A stretch of DNA of 64,000 nt from positions 1,240,001 through 1,304,000 of the forward strand of contig CBDDPZ010000008.1 in the NCBI GenBank assembly GCA_965232575.1. The letters are read 5' to 3'. This document shows positions 21,687 through 29,747 of the stretch, piece after piece (the first letter of the stretch is position 1; every line of letters starts with the position of its first letter). This DNA is from Bin5 sp965232575 (lineage in GTDB: Bacteria; Chloroflexota; Anaerolineae; Caldilineales; Caldilineaceae). The notes beneath the pieces were generated by a model. That model had not been told where the DNA came from and ran no database searches. It saw only the letters and a program-made list of their open reading frames with translations. A program made the position numbers and the translations under genes.

Positions 21687-22568
21687 CTACTGATACCCGC
21701 CAATACCCAGTAGCTCCCGCGTCTCCGGATCCGCCTCTTCGATCACCTTCTCCATCAGCCCGTTCTCCGGCCTGTCTCCAAACGGCGACCTGCGCATCCA
21801 CGTCGGCCCGTAGCTCAGAATCAGCACGCGGCGCTTCTTGCCTCCGGCGCCCGTCGGCATGGCGCGATGCCACAAATTGCCGTGCAAGACCACGCAGGTG
21901 CCGGCCGGCGCACGGATCTCCCGCTGGCCCGCTATGTCGCCATACTCTTCCAAGGGCAACTCCTCACCAACTTGGAGATGCGTGCCCGGCGCCACCGCCA
22001 GCAGCCCGTTGGCGTCGTTCAACTCGTCCAGATAGATCAGACAGTCCAGCTTGTGCGGAAATGCGAAAAAGGGCGGAACCGGCTCCGTCATGCCCGGCTG
22101 ATGGTGATGCCAGCGCGTGAACTGGACCGGCTGGCCCGGATAGCTGATGCGGGCCGCCAGCTGGCGAATGCGCACAAAGGGGCCCAGTACCGCGCGCGCC
22201 AGCGAGAGCAGCGGTTCATAATTGATCAACATGTGAAAGTCGGCATGTTTGTCAAACAGATGCCGCGGAATCCAATCGCGGCCGCGCAAACGGCTCCCAT
22301 CGGCTTCCTCAAACTCCGCCTCTTCCACTGCGTCCAGCGCCCGGCGCAGCATCTCCAGCGGCTCGCCCTCGATCAAAGCCTCACGCGCCATGTAACCGTC
22401 TCTCGCAAACGCCTCGATCTCGGCCCGTGAGGCCCAGACATCGAAGCGCCGTTCACGCTCCTGGCCCTCATTGTTGACCAGTATGTGATAAGAGATCGTG
22501 TGATGCGCGTAGGATTCGTACTTATCCCGAATCTGGTCCTGTAGGCTGGTCATAGCGCTTGATCCCAT
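21687..22568 (-). CDS. Phytanoyl-CoA dioxygenase (PhyH) family protein
   Basis: 293 residues. PhyH proteins are Fe(II)/2-oxoglutarate oxygenases acting on small molecules. Visible are the N-terminal 'FARDGYMAREALI' lead-in, a central 'FTRWHHHQPGMTEP' where the first iron ligand would lie, 'YLDELNDANGLLAVAPGTHL' typical of the jelly-roll, and the distal histidine with 2-oxoglutarate arginine in 'LHGNLWHRAMP...KKRRVLILSYGP'. The usual H-x-D appears as H-H-Q or H-x-H, so either the ligand set is altered or the aligned histidine differs. It follows the S51-like gene by 69 bases on the same strand and is probably co-transcribed. ATG 22553 (MTSLQDQ) is an alternative start. The substrate is unknown. 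Confidence 0.85.
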   Translation of the reverse strand: MGSSAMTSLQDQIRDKYESYAHHTISYHILVNNEGQERERRFDVWASRAEIEAFARDGYMAREALIEGEPLEMLRRALDAVEEAEFEEADGSRLRGRDWIPRHLFDKHADFHMLINYEPLLSLARAVLGPFVRIRQLAARISYPGQPVQFTRWHHHQPGMTEPVPPFFAFPHKLDCLIYLDELNDANGLLAVAPGTHLQVGEELPLEEYGDIAGQREIRAPAGTCVVLHGNLWHRAMPTGAGGKKRRVLILSYGPTWMRRSPFGDRPENGLMEKVIEEADPETRELLGIGGYQ

Positions 22569-22637
22569 CGTTCTTGATCCTTACCGTGTATCGTGAAGTA
22601 GGTGGAACCGGAGAGGAAATCGGTTACCGTTCGCCGG

Positions 22638-23696
22638 TCACTGCGGTTTCGCCTTCTCCAGACGCGGCCCGTCCGGCGTGTCGTGTACTTGCCAGCCCAG
22701 CGCTGTGATCTCGTTCCGCAGCGCGTCGGCCTCCGCCCAGTTGCGCTCGGCGCGCGCGGCCTGGCGCCGTGCGGCCAGTTCCTGTACCGGCTGCGGCGGC
22801 GGCTCCTCCACCGGATTCTCAGCCGCGTCCCGCGCCGCGCAAGCCCGCTGCCATATCTCCCCCGGAATGCCGTCCTGCGGCGTCGGCGGCAGGCGCCAGT
22901 CCCCCAGGGCCGAAGCAGAGAAGCGCGCCCCGCTCCCGAACACCTGCTCGCCCTCCGAAGACAGCACCGTCGCGCCGCCCTGTCCCACAAGCTCACACTC
23001 TCCCGTTGCCGGCTCGATCACCACGCCGGTGTTTTCGTCGATGCCCAGTACCGTCACCCCCCGCGGCAGCAATCCCAGCAGCTCGTCGAAGCGGGGCCGG
23101 CCCATGTAACAGCGGCTGGTGTCCAGTTCTTCGCCGCCGTCGTTGTTGTTCCAATGGGGAATGACGCTTAACCGCAGTCCGAAATCGCTGAAGAAAGCCA
23201 GCCCTTCGATCCAGTGAAGGTCCTCGCCGACCTTGTAGATCTCATAGACCGGCAGCGTGTAGCGGCCGGACGCCACCGTTGTCGCGCTGGAGAAGCAGAT
23301 CGCTCCGCCCAGCCGGTGCCGGGCCCGCAATGCGTGCCAGGCGTAGCTGTCGCGCAACTGGCGCACCGTGTAAGAAGGGCTGCCCGGCCCCATAAAGAGA
23401 TAACTGCTCTCAAATATCGAACCTGCCAGCTCGGGGTCGTCGGGATCGAACTCTGTGCCGCGCTTGCGCGCCGGCACGATCGAAACCTGGGGCGCGTAAT
23501 TGCGCAGATGGCGTTCCAGGTACGCGCCGACTTTTCCGGCCACCGCCGGGGAATTCAACTCAAAGCCGGCCGGTGTCTCCAGAATGGCAACCTGGACCGG
23601 CGCCGGCAGTTCGCGCATCACCCGCTCATGAATCCGGTAGGCCCCCGGCGCCGTCTCCCCCGAACCAAAGAGAGCTATCGGGCCAATTTCACTCAT
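22638..23696 (-). CDS. S51/cyanophycinase-like peptidase with CysRS-like C-terminal tail
   Basis: 352 residues. The first 240 residues have the class I amidotransferase-like fold of peptidase family S51: 'GPIALFGSGETAPG', 'YLFMGPGSPSYTVRQL', the presumed nucleophile serine in 'GAICFSSATTVASG' and the family end motif 'VLGIDENTGVVI'. Residues of about 300-352 ('AARRQAARAERNWAEADALRNEITALGWQVHDTPDGPRLEK') closely resemble the C-terminal helical segment of cysteinyl-tRNA synthetase, which reads A-x-x-x-K-x-[WY]-x-x-A-D-x-[IL]-R followed by D-T-P-x-G. The substrate is unknown; family members cut beta-aspartyl or C-terminal acidic peptides. The join of the two domains is unusual. Confidence 0.8.
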   Translation of the reverse strand: MSEIGPIALFGSGETAPGAYRIHERVMRELPAPVQVAILETPAGFELNSPAVAGKVGAYLERHLRNYAPQVSIVPARKRGTEFDPDDPELAGSIFESSYLFMGPGSPSYTVRQLRDSYAWHALRARHRLGGAICFSSATTVASGRYTLPVYEIYKVGEDLHWIEGLAFFSDFGLRLSVIPHWNNNDGGEELDTSRCYMGRPRFDELLGLLPRGVTVLGIDENTGVVIEPATGECELVGQGGATVLSSEGEQVFGSGARFSASALGDWRLPPTPQDGIPGEIWQRACAARDAAENPVEEPPPQPVQELAARRQAARAERNWAEADALRNEITALGWQVHDTPDGPRLEKAKPQ

Positions 23697-23920
23697 CGCA
23701 TCCCCCTTTTCACCCAGCTTCTCCGCCCGTAACTGATCCCATTTTGGTCATCTGGCAACGGGCAAGCAGCATTGACAACGGCACGCAAACTATGCACAGT
23801 TTCAGGGTCTGTCGCCGTCCTACCCCCATTGGTATCTCTCCAGGCGCGTGTCTGATGTGCTATACTGTTGCGGCAGTTCTGTGGGCGTAACCGCAGCTAC
23901 CGGGACCGTGTCGCTCCTGT

Positions 23921-25564
23921 ATGAAAACCTTTGTCTTCCGGATGCTCGTCTTCACGGCGGGCGCAGTCACCCTCGGCGTTGAGTTGAGCGCCGCCCGTCT
24001 GCTGGAACCCTGGTTCGGAAACAGCCAGATCGTTTGGGCCGCCCTAATCGGACTGATCCTGTCTTACCTGGCGATAGGCGCCTGGCTGGGCGGGAAACTG
24101 GCCGACCGCTTCCCCAGCCTCGGTGCGCTGTTGACGCTCGTGACGATTGCCGGGCTGGGCGTCGCGCTCACGCCGGCCATCAGTCCGCCCATACTGCGCC
24201 TGGCAACGGTGGGGCTGAACGATTATCTTCCAGGTCTGCTCGCAGGCGCGCTGCTTGTCGTCTTGCTGCTCTTCAGCCTGCCCGTGATCCTGTTGGGAGC
24301 GGTCAGCCCGTGGGCAGTGCGCTTGGCGGTAACCGACCTTCAGCAGACGGGGCGCGTGGCCGGACGCCTCTATGCCATCGGAACCTTCGGCAGCATAATC
24401 GGTACATTTCTGCCGGTTCTCTGGCTGATACCCGCTTACGGCACCCGCTGGAGCTTCTACCTGCTGGCCCTCTGGCTGCTGGCCGTCACACTGCTGGCAG
24501 CGCTCCTGCACGGCCGCAGCCGGCGTATCTACGGCATGGCGCTGCTGGCGCTGGGCGCAACACTCGCGCTGGCTCTCATCGATCCCGGCAGCGTGCGCGC
24601 CCACTGGGACAGCCGGGATAACAGCCCAATTCTATACGAAGACGAATCTCTCTACAACTACATTCTCGTTCGGGCATGGGGCAGCGAGCGCCACCTTCAG
24701 CTCAACGAAGGCGTCGGCATCCATAGCGTCTACCATCCCGACAGCCTGCTCAGCCAGGGCATCTGGGACTATTTCCTGCTGGCGCCGCTCTTCCGACCCC
24801 AGGGCAGAGTCGACCCGCACGAACGAGTCCTTGTGATCGGGCTGGCCGCTGGCACCGCGCCCAATCTGTACACCGAGATCTACGGCCCGCTTGAGATCGT
24901 CGGCGTCGAGTTGGATCCTCAGATTATCGAAGTAGGGCGGCGCTACTTTGACATGACCCACCCCAATCTGACAGCTGTGGCCGCAGACGGCCGCCGCTGG
25001 CTGCTTGACCAGCCCGAAGACGAAATCTTCGACATCGTCCTCGTGGATGCCTACCGGCCGCCATACATACCGTTCCACCTCACAACCGTCGAGTTCTTCC
25101 AACTGGCGCGCAAGCATATGAGCGAGCAGGGGGTCCTGATGATCAATGTTGGCCGTTCTCCGACCGATTTTGCCCTCGTCGATGCCCTCGCCGCCACCCT
25201 GGCCGCGGTTTTCCCTTCCGTGCTGATCATCGACGAACCGGGGCCGCCCGACGACCTCGGCAACTCCCTCGTCCTCGCCGCCAACCGGCTAGCGACCCCG
25301 GAAGCATTTGCCGCCAATGTCGCCGCCCTGCCCCCTTCGCTCCCACACGAATTCCGCCAGTTCGCGTTGGAGGTCGCCGGTTGCGGCAGCCCATCATCAT
25401 GCGATCGCGATCTGTCCCGCGTGCGAGCGGCCAATCCGCTCGCGGGCACACCCGTTTTCACCGACGACCGCGCGCCGGTCGAACAACTGGTACATGGAAT
25501 AATCTGGAGTTTTCTCCGCAGCAGAACAAATCCGCAGGAACCGGCGCAGTCTTCAGGCGGCTGA
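23921..25564 (+). CDS. Membrane-fused spermidine-synthase-like protein
   Basis: 547 residues. About seven membrane helices occupy residues 5-215 ('FTAGAVTLGVELSAARLLEPWFG', typical of the fused aminopropyltransferase group). They are followed by a Rossmann methyltransferase-like domain: 'VLVIGLAAGTAPNLY' (about 305), 'VGVELDPQIIEVGRRYF' (about 327) and the catalytic-region 'FDIVLVDAYRPPYIPFHLTT' (about 371). The acidic residues binding the nucleoside (E in GVELD) and the Asp of VDAY are kept. Members transfer aminopropyl groups or are of unknown function; the substrate cannot be read from sequence. A TATACT box lies about 55 bases upstream. PIG-L follows 30 bases downstream, likely in one operon. 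Confidence 0.88.
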   Translation: MKTFVFRMLVFTAGAVTLGVELSAARLLEPWFGNSQIVWAALIGLILSYLAIGAWLGGKLADRFPSLGALLTLVTIAGLGVALTPAISPPILRLATVGLNDYLPGLLAGALLVVLLLFSLPVILLGAVSPWAVRLAVTDLQQTGRVAGRLYAIGTFGSIIGTFLPVLWLIPAYGTRWSFYLLALWLLAVTLLAALLHGRSRRIYGMALLALGATLALALIDPGSVRAHWDSRDNSPILYEDESLYNYILVRAWGSERHLQLNEGVGIHSVYHPDSLLSQGIWDYFLLAPLFRPQGRVDPHERVLVIGLAAGTAPNLYTEIYGPLEIVGVELDPQIIEVGRRYFDMTHPNLTAVAADGRRWLLDQPEDEIFDIVLVDAYRPPYIPFHLTTVEFFQLARKHMSEQGVLMINVGRSPTDFALVDALAATLAAVFPSVLIIDEPGPPDDLGNSLVLAANRLATPEAFAANVAALPPSLPHEFRQFALEVAGCGSPSSCDRDLSRVRAANPLAGTPVFTDDRAPVEQLVHGIIWSFLRSRTNPQEPAQSSGG

Positions 25565-25594
25565 CGACCGGTCACAACGAGCGAGCAACACAAT

Positions 25595-26467
25595 ATGACC
25601 AATTTACGAACACTGTTGGGCGTCTTTGCCCATCCCGACGACGAGAGCTTTGGGCCGGGAGGCACGTTGGCCCGCTACGCGGCCGAAGGCGTGCAAGTGC
25701 ATGTCATCATCGCCACCGACGGCGACGCCGGCTCCGTAACCGAGAGCCACCGCAACCAGAGTGAACGCACGCTCGCGCAGGTGCGTAGCGAAGAACTTGC
25801 CCGCGCCGCCGTCGAACTGGGCCTCACGAGTATCTGGAATCTGCCCTGCCGCGACAGCGGCATGCGCGGCTCGCCCGACAATGAGCACCCCAGGGCGCTG
25901 GTGCAACAGCCGCTCGAACGGTTGGTGGCTGAACTAATCGACTACTTCCGCCGCTTGAAACCGCAGGTCGCCATTACCCACGATCCTTACGGCGGCTATG
26001 GCCACCCCGACCACATTCGCTGCTGCGAGGCCGTCACTGCCGCCTTTTATGCGGCTGGACAGGCGGACGGATCGAACGCAGATCGCAACGGCGGCGGCTT
26101 GCCTCCCCACGCGGCTCAGAAACTCTATTACACCAGCTTCGACAAAAGCATGCTGCGCTGGATCGTCAAGTTTATGCAGCTGACAGGCCGCAATCCCCGC
26201 CAGGTAGGCCGCAATCAAGACGTCGATCTGGTCGAGATCGCCAGCTGGGAGACCCCGATCCACGCCCGCATCGACGTGCGCGCCTTTCTTGACCATAAAG
26301 AACGGGCCAGCCGCGCCCATGCCAGCCAATACAGTGGCGGCCCGTCTATGCTGCGGGCGCTGCCGGGACCACTGCGCCGCCGCCTGTCCCGTTACGAAAA
26401 CTACACCCGCGCCTATCCCGCTCCCAGCGCGTACCAGGAGCCGGATCTGTTCCACAATGTCATCTGA
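25595..26467 (+). CDS. PIG-L family (LmbE-like) N-acetylglucosamine deacetylase
   Basis: 290 residues. The zinc-binding AHPDDE motif is at residues 12-17 ('LLGVFAHPDDESFGPGGTLA'), followed by 'VIIATDGDAGSV', and the third metal histidine is in 'YGGYGHPDHIRCCEAV' near 137. The fold and motifs match MshB/BshB/PIG-L amidases, which deacetylate GlcNAc-linked substrates such as thiol or glycolipid precursors. It lies 30 bases after the spermidine-synthase-like gene. No other thiol-biosynthesis gene is in the window, so the substrate remains open. Confidence 0.92.
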   Translation: MTNLRTLLGVFAHPDDESFGPGGTLARYAAEGVQVHVIIATDGDAGSVTESHRNQSERTLAQVRSEELARAAVELGLTSIWNLPCRDSGMRGSPDNEHPRALVQQPLERLVAELIDYFRRLKPQVAITHDPYGGYGHPDHIRCCEAVTAAFYAAGQADGSNADRNGGGLPPHAAQKLYYTSFDKSMLRWIVKFMQLTGRNPRQVGRNQDVDLVEIASWETPIHARIDVRAFLDHKERASRAHASQYSGGPSMLRALPGPLRRRLSRYENYTRAYPAPSAYQEPDLFHNVI

Positions 26468-26666
26468 CGGGATCCAAATCCGCGTCCGTTATGTCAGCCC
26501 GCTATAGGGCGCCCTCTGTGCGCGAAACTTTGGGAGCGTCAATATCTTAATGTAATATCAGGACAAATTCCACTGGAGCCCCCGTTTTCCTCCCCGTCTC
26601 TTTCGTTGGCTGACGTGGAGTCGTCGGGACAATATCGGCCCGGTCTTACCCATTAGGAGACGAGAA

Positions 26667-27917
26667 ATGAATCTGCGAACGGTATCCATTCGTTGGCTGG
26701 TCGTGGCGTTCACGGTTTTTCTGGCCGTGGCCGTTTCCGGCGCCGCCCTGTCCGCTGAATTTGCCGGCGACGAGACCTACCGCCTTGCCGAAGGTGAGAT
26801 TGTGGACGATGACCTCTATATTGCCGCCGCAGAGATATATATCGATGGAACCGTCAAAGGCGACCTGCTCGCCGCCGCCTCCTACATAGAGATCGGCCCA
26901 AACGGTGTAGTTGAAGGAGACCTGTGGGCGGTGGCCAATGGCGTCGTCATTCACGGCACGGTTCTGGACGATCTGCGTGCTGCCGGCAGTGGCGTTGAAA
27001 TCACGGGAACCGTCGCCGATGATGCCTTACTCGGCGCTGGCAGCGGTCAGACAACCTTTCCGACCGGCGTTGGTTCACAGGAGATAACGGGCGGCTTGAA
27101 CGTCACCGGAGAAGTTGGCGGTGACATTTACGTCGGCGCTGGAGAAGCCGATATTTCAGGCGCCATCGGTGGTGACTTCCACGGCGCTCTGGGGGTGCTT
27201 TATCTATCCGGCACAATCGGCGGCGACACCGATATCCAAGTCGGCGAATTCAGCGTCAGTGATGCCGCCCGCATCGGCGGCGAACTCACGTACTCCGCCC
27301 CAGAGCAACGCCAATTTGCCGCCGGCGTCGCCCGCGACATCCAATTTGAGGCGCCGCCCGCGGACCAAGCCGGTGGCGGCACGTTCGCAGGGGCCATTTT
27401 CGGTTGGATTTTCCGGACCGTCGCCATCGGCATCGGCGTCGCCATTCTCGGCTGGCTGCTGTTGCGCTTTCGGCCCAATATACTGGTCCGTCCCGCTGCC
27501 GCGATTCGATCAAATCCGGTCGAGACCGGCCTGTACGGGCTGCTGGCCGCGGCGCTGCTGATCTTCATCCCTATCGCATCGATCATTCTGGTCGCCTTTA
27601 CCTGGGCGTTCTGGGGCGTGTTCCCTGGAATCGCAGTGTTCGTCTTTTTGTTCGCCTCTTCTGCCGTGATCTGGTTCCTCAGCCCGCTGTTCACAGGTGT
27701 CTGGCTGGGGGAGAAGATCGGCGAGCGACTGGGCGGAGATCGCAGTCCGCTCCTCCTCCTGCTGATGGGGGCGCTTCTGATCGTCGTCCTCGGCCGGATT
27801 CCCATCCTCGGCTGGCTCGTCTATCTGCTTAGTTTCCTATTGGCCGTCGGCGGACTCCTGCGCAGCGGGACCGCCGCGGCCGCCGACCGTCCGGCAGAGA
27901 CGGCCGTCGTTACCTGA
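26667..27917 (+). CDS. Exported polymer-forming (bactofilin-like) membrane protein
   Basis: 416 residues. It has a signal peptide or first helix (about residues 8-30), then about 190 residues of short beta-rich repeats with the pattern G-x-[IV]-x-G-D-[IL]-x-x ('GTVKGDLLAAASYIEIGPNGVVEGDLWAVANGVVIHG...'), typical of a right-handed beta-helix as in bactofilins. Four to five membrane helices follow (about 245-400). A similar arrangement is common in Chloroflexota and some Firmicutes; the function is unknown but a cell-envelope scaffold is plausible. ATG 26667 is preceded by TTAGGAGACGAGAA, a good ribosome site. Confidence 0.8.
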   Translation: MNLRTVSIRWLVVAFTVFLAVAVSGAALSAEFAGDETYRLAEGEIVDDDLYIAAAEIYIDGTVKGDLLAAASYIEIGPNGVVEGDLWAVANGVVIHGTVLDDLRAAGSGVEITGTVADDALLGAGSGQTTFPTGVGSQEITGGLNVTGEVGGDIYVGAGEADISGAIGGDFHGALGVLYLSGTIGGDTDIQVGEFSVSDAARIGGELTYSAPEQRQFAAGVARDIQFEAPPADQAGGGTFAGAIFGWIFRTVAIGIGVAILGWLLLRFRPNILVRPAAAIRSNPVETGLYGLLAAALLIFIPIASIILVAFTWAFWGVFPGIAVFVFLFASSAVIWFLSPLFTGVWLGEKIGERLGGDRSPLLLLLMGALLIVVLGRIPILGWLVYLLSFLLAVGGLLRSGTAAAADRPAETAVVT

Positions 27918-27990
27918 TTCCCGGCCTTTGAGAGGTCCAATCCGGGTCACTCAGTAATGGCAGCCATGCAGTTCATGAATCTCGCGGCCT

Positions 27991-28221
27991 ATGCTCGCAA
28001 TTAACGTAAAACTCTACCCCGGCGATCTGGTTCAGATGCGCAAGCCCCATCCTTGCGGGGGCGACAGCTGGGAAATCGTGCGCGTGGGCGCCGACATCGG
28101 CCTGCTGTGTGAGACTTGTGGACGCCGCGTGCTCCTTCCCCGCCGCAAATTCGTCCGCGGCGTCAGAAAGTTCCTGCGCCGCAGTCCGCAAGCCATGAAA
28201 GATCAGGAAGGTTCCAGCTAG
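27991..28221 (+). CDS. DUF951 family protein
   Basis: 76 residues. It matches the small DUF951 family: 'YPGDLVQMRKPHPCGGDSWEIVRVGADIGLLCETCGRRVLLPRRKFVRGVRKF'. The HPCG and CxxCGR cysteines suggest zinc binding, and the fold is probably a small beta-barrel. The family is widespread in Firmicutes and Chloroflexota, often near chromosome-partition or GTPase genes; its role is unknown. Here it precedes a Nif3 gene by 85 bases. The C-terminal 15 residues are variable. The ribosome site is weak. Confidence 0.88.
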   Translation: MLAINVKLYPGDLVQMRKPHPCGGDSWEIVRVGADIGLLCETCGRRVLLPRRKFVRGVRKFLRRSPQAMKDQEGSS

Positions 28222-28306
28222 CAGCGACCACCCGGCCACGGCTGCGACCCGGTCGCCAGACTGACTTTCTCACCCTTCTTTTTTCTCTTCTCAGAAGGAG
28301 CGTACT

Positions 28307-29059
28307 ATGCAAAGGGAGGCGCTGGTCACCTATCTTGACGACACCCTGCGCATTAACGAGGTCGCCGACTACGGTCCGCAAGGGCTGCAAATTGAAGGAC
28401 GCGCGCAGGTCGATAAAATCGTCGGAACGGTGGACGCGCACCAACCCTGTGTCCACGCTGCGCTCGAACGCGGCGCCGACCTTCTGTTGGTGCATCATGG
28501 CATTCTTTGGGGCGACGCCAGGCCTCTGGCCGGCAGCTACGGGCAGCTCGTGCGTACCTTCATCGAGAATGATCTCAATCTCTACGCTGCCCATCTGCCC
28601 CTGGACGCCCATCCGCAGTGGGGAAATAACGCTGAACTCGCCCGGCGCCTCGGTCTTTCGGTCATCGACTGGTGGGCCGACGTCAAAGGCACCCCCCTCG
28701 CCGTCCTGGCCAGATACGATGAGCCGGTCGACTTTCAAGAACTGGTAGCCCGCTTCGAGGAACAGGTAGGACGCCCCCAGCTTGTTCAGGCGGAGGGGCC
28801 GCCCATTGTGCAGACCGTGGGCATTCTCAGCGGGTTCGGCGCCGACAGGATCACGGACGCGGCCAGCCTCGGCTGTGACGCCTACGTCACCGGCGAAACC
28901 AGCCATGCCCAATACTACGAAGCCGCCAACACAGGGATCAATCTCCTGTACGGCGGCCATTACACATCCGAAACCGTCGGCGTGCAGGCCCTGGGGGAAC
29001 ATCTGGCCCAGCGATTCGGCATCGCCTTTGAGTTCGTTGACCTGCCAACCGGCCTCTGA
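28307..29059 (+). CDS. Nif3-like dinuclear metal-centre protein
   Basis: 250 residues, matching the short YbgI-type branch of the Nif3/DUF34 family without the inserted PII-like domain. Metal ligands include the His pair in 'LLLVHHGILWG' (about 62-66), Asp in 'AAHLPLDAHPQWGNN' (about 98) and, near the C-terminus, 'TGETSHAQYYEAANTGINLLYGGHYTSETVGVQ', with the conserved His/Glu pair. The family forms toroidal hexamers with two metals per subunit; the role is debated (GTP cyclohydrolase-like activity, metal handling). The start is fixed by AGAAGGAG 7 bases before ATG 28307. Confidence 0.93.
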   Translation: MQREALVTYLDDTLRINEVADYGPQGLQIEGRAQVDKIVGTVDAHQPCVHAALERGADLLLVHHGILWGDARPLAGSYGQLVRTFIENDLNLYAAHLPLDAHPQWGNNAELARRLGLSVIDWWADVKGTPLAVLARYDEPVDFQELVARFEEQVGRPQLVQAEGPPIVQTVGILSGFGADRITDAASLGCDAYVTGETSHAQYYEAANTGINLLYGGHYTSETVGVQALGEHLAQRFGIAFEFVDLPTGL

Positions 29060-29135
29060 GCAAGCCCGAATCGGCAGGCGCGGCCCGGGCGGCCTCTCCT
29101 TCCGGTGTGTCCTTCGTATTCAGTATTCCTAAAGA

Positions 29136-29169
29136 AATACCCGCTGCAAGGCAACTTGCAGCGGGTATT
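29136..29169 (-). terminator. Strong hairpin terminator downstream of the selenoprotein gene
   Basis: A perfect 14-base stem (29136-29149 with 29156-29169) and a 6-base loop. On the minus strand the stem is followed by TTTCTTTAG, so it best serves the selW-like gene; it may also stop read-through from Nif3 on the plus strand. Confidence 0.75.
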
Positions 29170-29217
29170 GCGCTAACCGTCAGGTGAGCGCCTCAAATCA
29201 ATTCACCGAAACCGTGC

Positions 29218-29484
29218 TTACGCACGCGGGGCCGGCTCCAGGCCGATCGCCTCTGAGAAGAGATTGAGTACCTCTCCCTCTTCCGCATGGCGGCCCTCAG
29301 CCTTCTTGCTGAACACAAGGTTATCGCCTGCCAGCACCTCAAACAGTCCACCACCCGAAGGAATCATTTCGAGGCTTTCAATCGCTGGCGTGAAGTTCTC
29401 CAATAGGTCGGCCGCCGCACGGACGGCACGGGGTGTGTAGTTTCACTGTACACAGTATTCGATACTGACCTTGTACTTCTGCAT
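29218..29484 (-). CDS. SelW/SelT/Rdx-family probable selenoprotein (UGA-encoded Sec in CxxU)
   Basis: 88 residues when the in-frame TGA at 29443-29445 (codon 14) is read as selenocysteine. From ATG 29484 the reading is MQKYKVSIEYCVQ-U-NYTPRAVRAA..., then '...DLLENFTPAIESLEMIPSGGGLFEVLAGDNLVFSKKAEGRHAEEGEVLNLF'. This has the thioredoxin-like Rdx family layout: an N-terminal IEYC-x-x-[C/U] redox motif, a G-G-x-F-E-V strand and the F-S-K-K-x-x-x-R segment. AGGAG sits six bases before the ATG. A GC hairpin (GCCG/CGGC, 6-base loop containing GUG) begins about 16 bases after the UGA, where bacterial SECIS elements lie. The alternative is a Cys-to-stop mutation; selenocysteine machinery is not in the window. 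Confidence 0.75.
29443..29445 (-). other. In-frame UGA, predicted selenocysteine codon
   Basis: The TGA occupies the second redox position of C-V-Q-U, where family members have Cys or Sec. The downstream frame stays conserved to the natural stop. Confidence 0.7.
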
Positions 29485-29544
29485 AGTTCTCTCCTGTCGT
29501 TGGACGGCCTTTCGGCGCAGCAAATGAAATATACTGCTGCACGC

Positions 29545-29573
29545 ATTTTAGCAGCTTCTCTCCCCGCCTGCAA
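29545..29573 (-). promoter_or_regulatory. Possible promoter of the selenoprotein gene
   Basis: On the minus strand TTGCAG (29568-29573), a 17-base spacer and TAAAAT (29545-29550). The -10 is good and the -35 weak; the leader would be about 55 bases. Confidence 0.35.
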
Positions 29574-29711
29574 ACCGTTGCTTTTTCGGACCTGTATCCC
29601 AAAAATGGAAGAGCTTCGCACAAGGGGCGCAGTGTCTCAGTCTCTGCCCCGCCCGGGCCCCTCTCCCCTCTTCACACAAGGTCATGTCCCTATGACAAGA
29701 ACGCTCTCCAC

Positions 29712-29741
29712 TTGGAACCGCTGCCAACTCGGTGCTATAGT
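29712..29741 (+). promoter_or_regulatory. Predicted promoter, leaderless start of the lipoprotein gene
   Basis: A -35 TTGGAA (29712-29717), an 18-base spacer and a -10 TATAGT (29736-29741). The expected start coincides with the ATG at 29748, and no ribosome site is present. Confidence 0.5.
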
Positions 29742-29747
29742 GATTTC

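Noticed and set aside
29364..29621. Arginine-rich minus-strand frame overlapping the selenoprotein gene
   Set aside because: It is a different frame over the same region, lacks a ribosome site and loses to the SelW-family reading.
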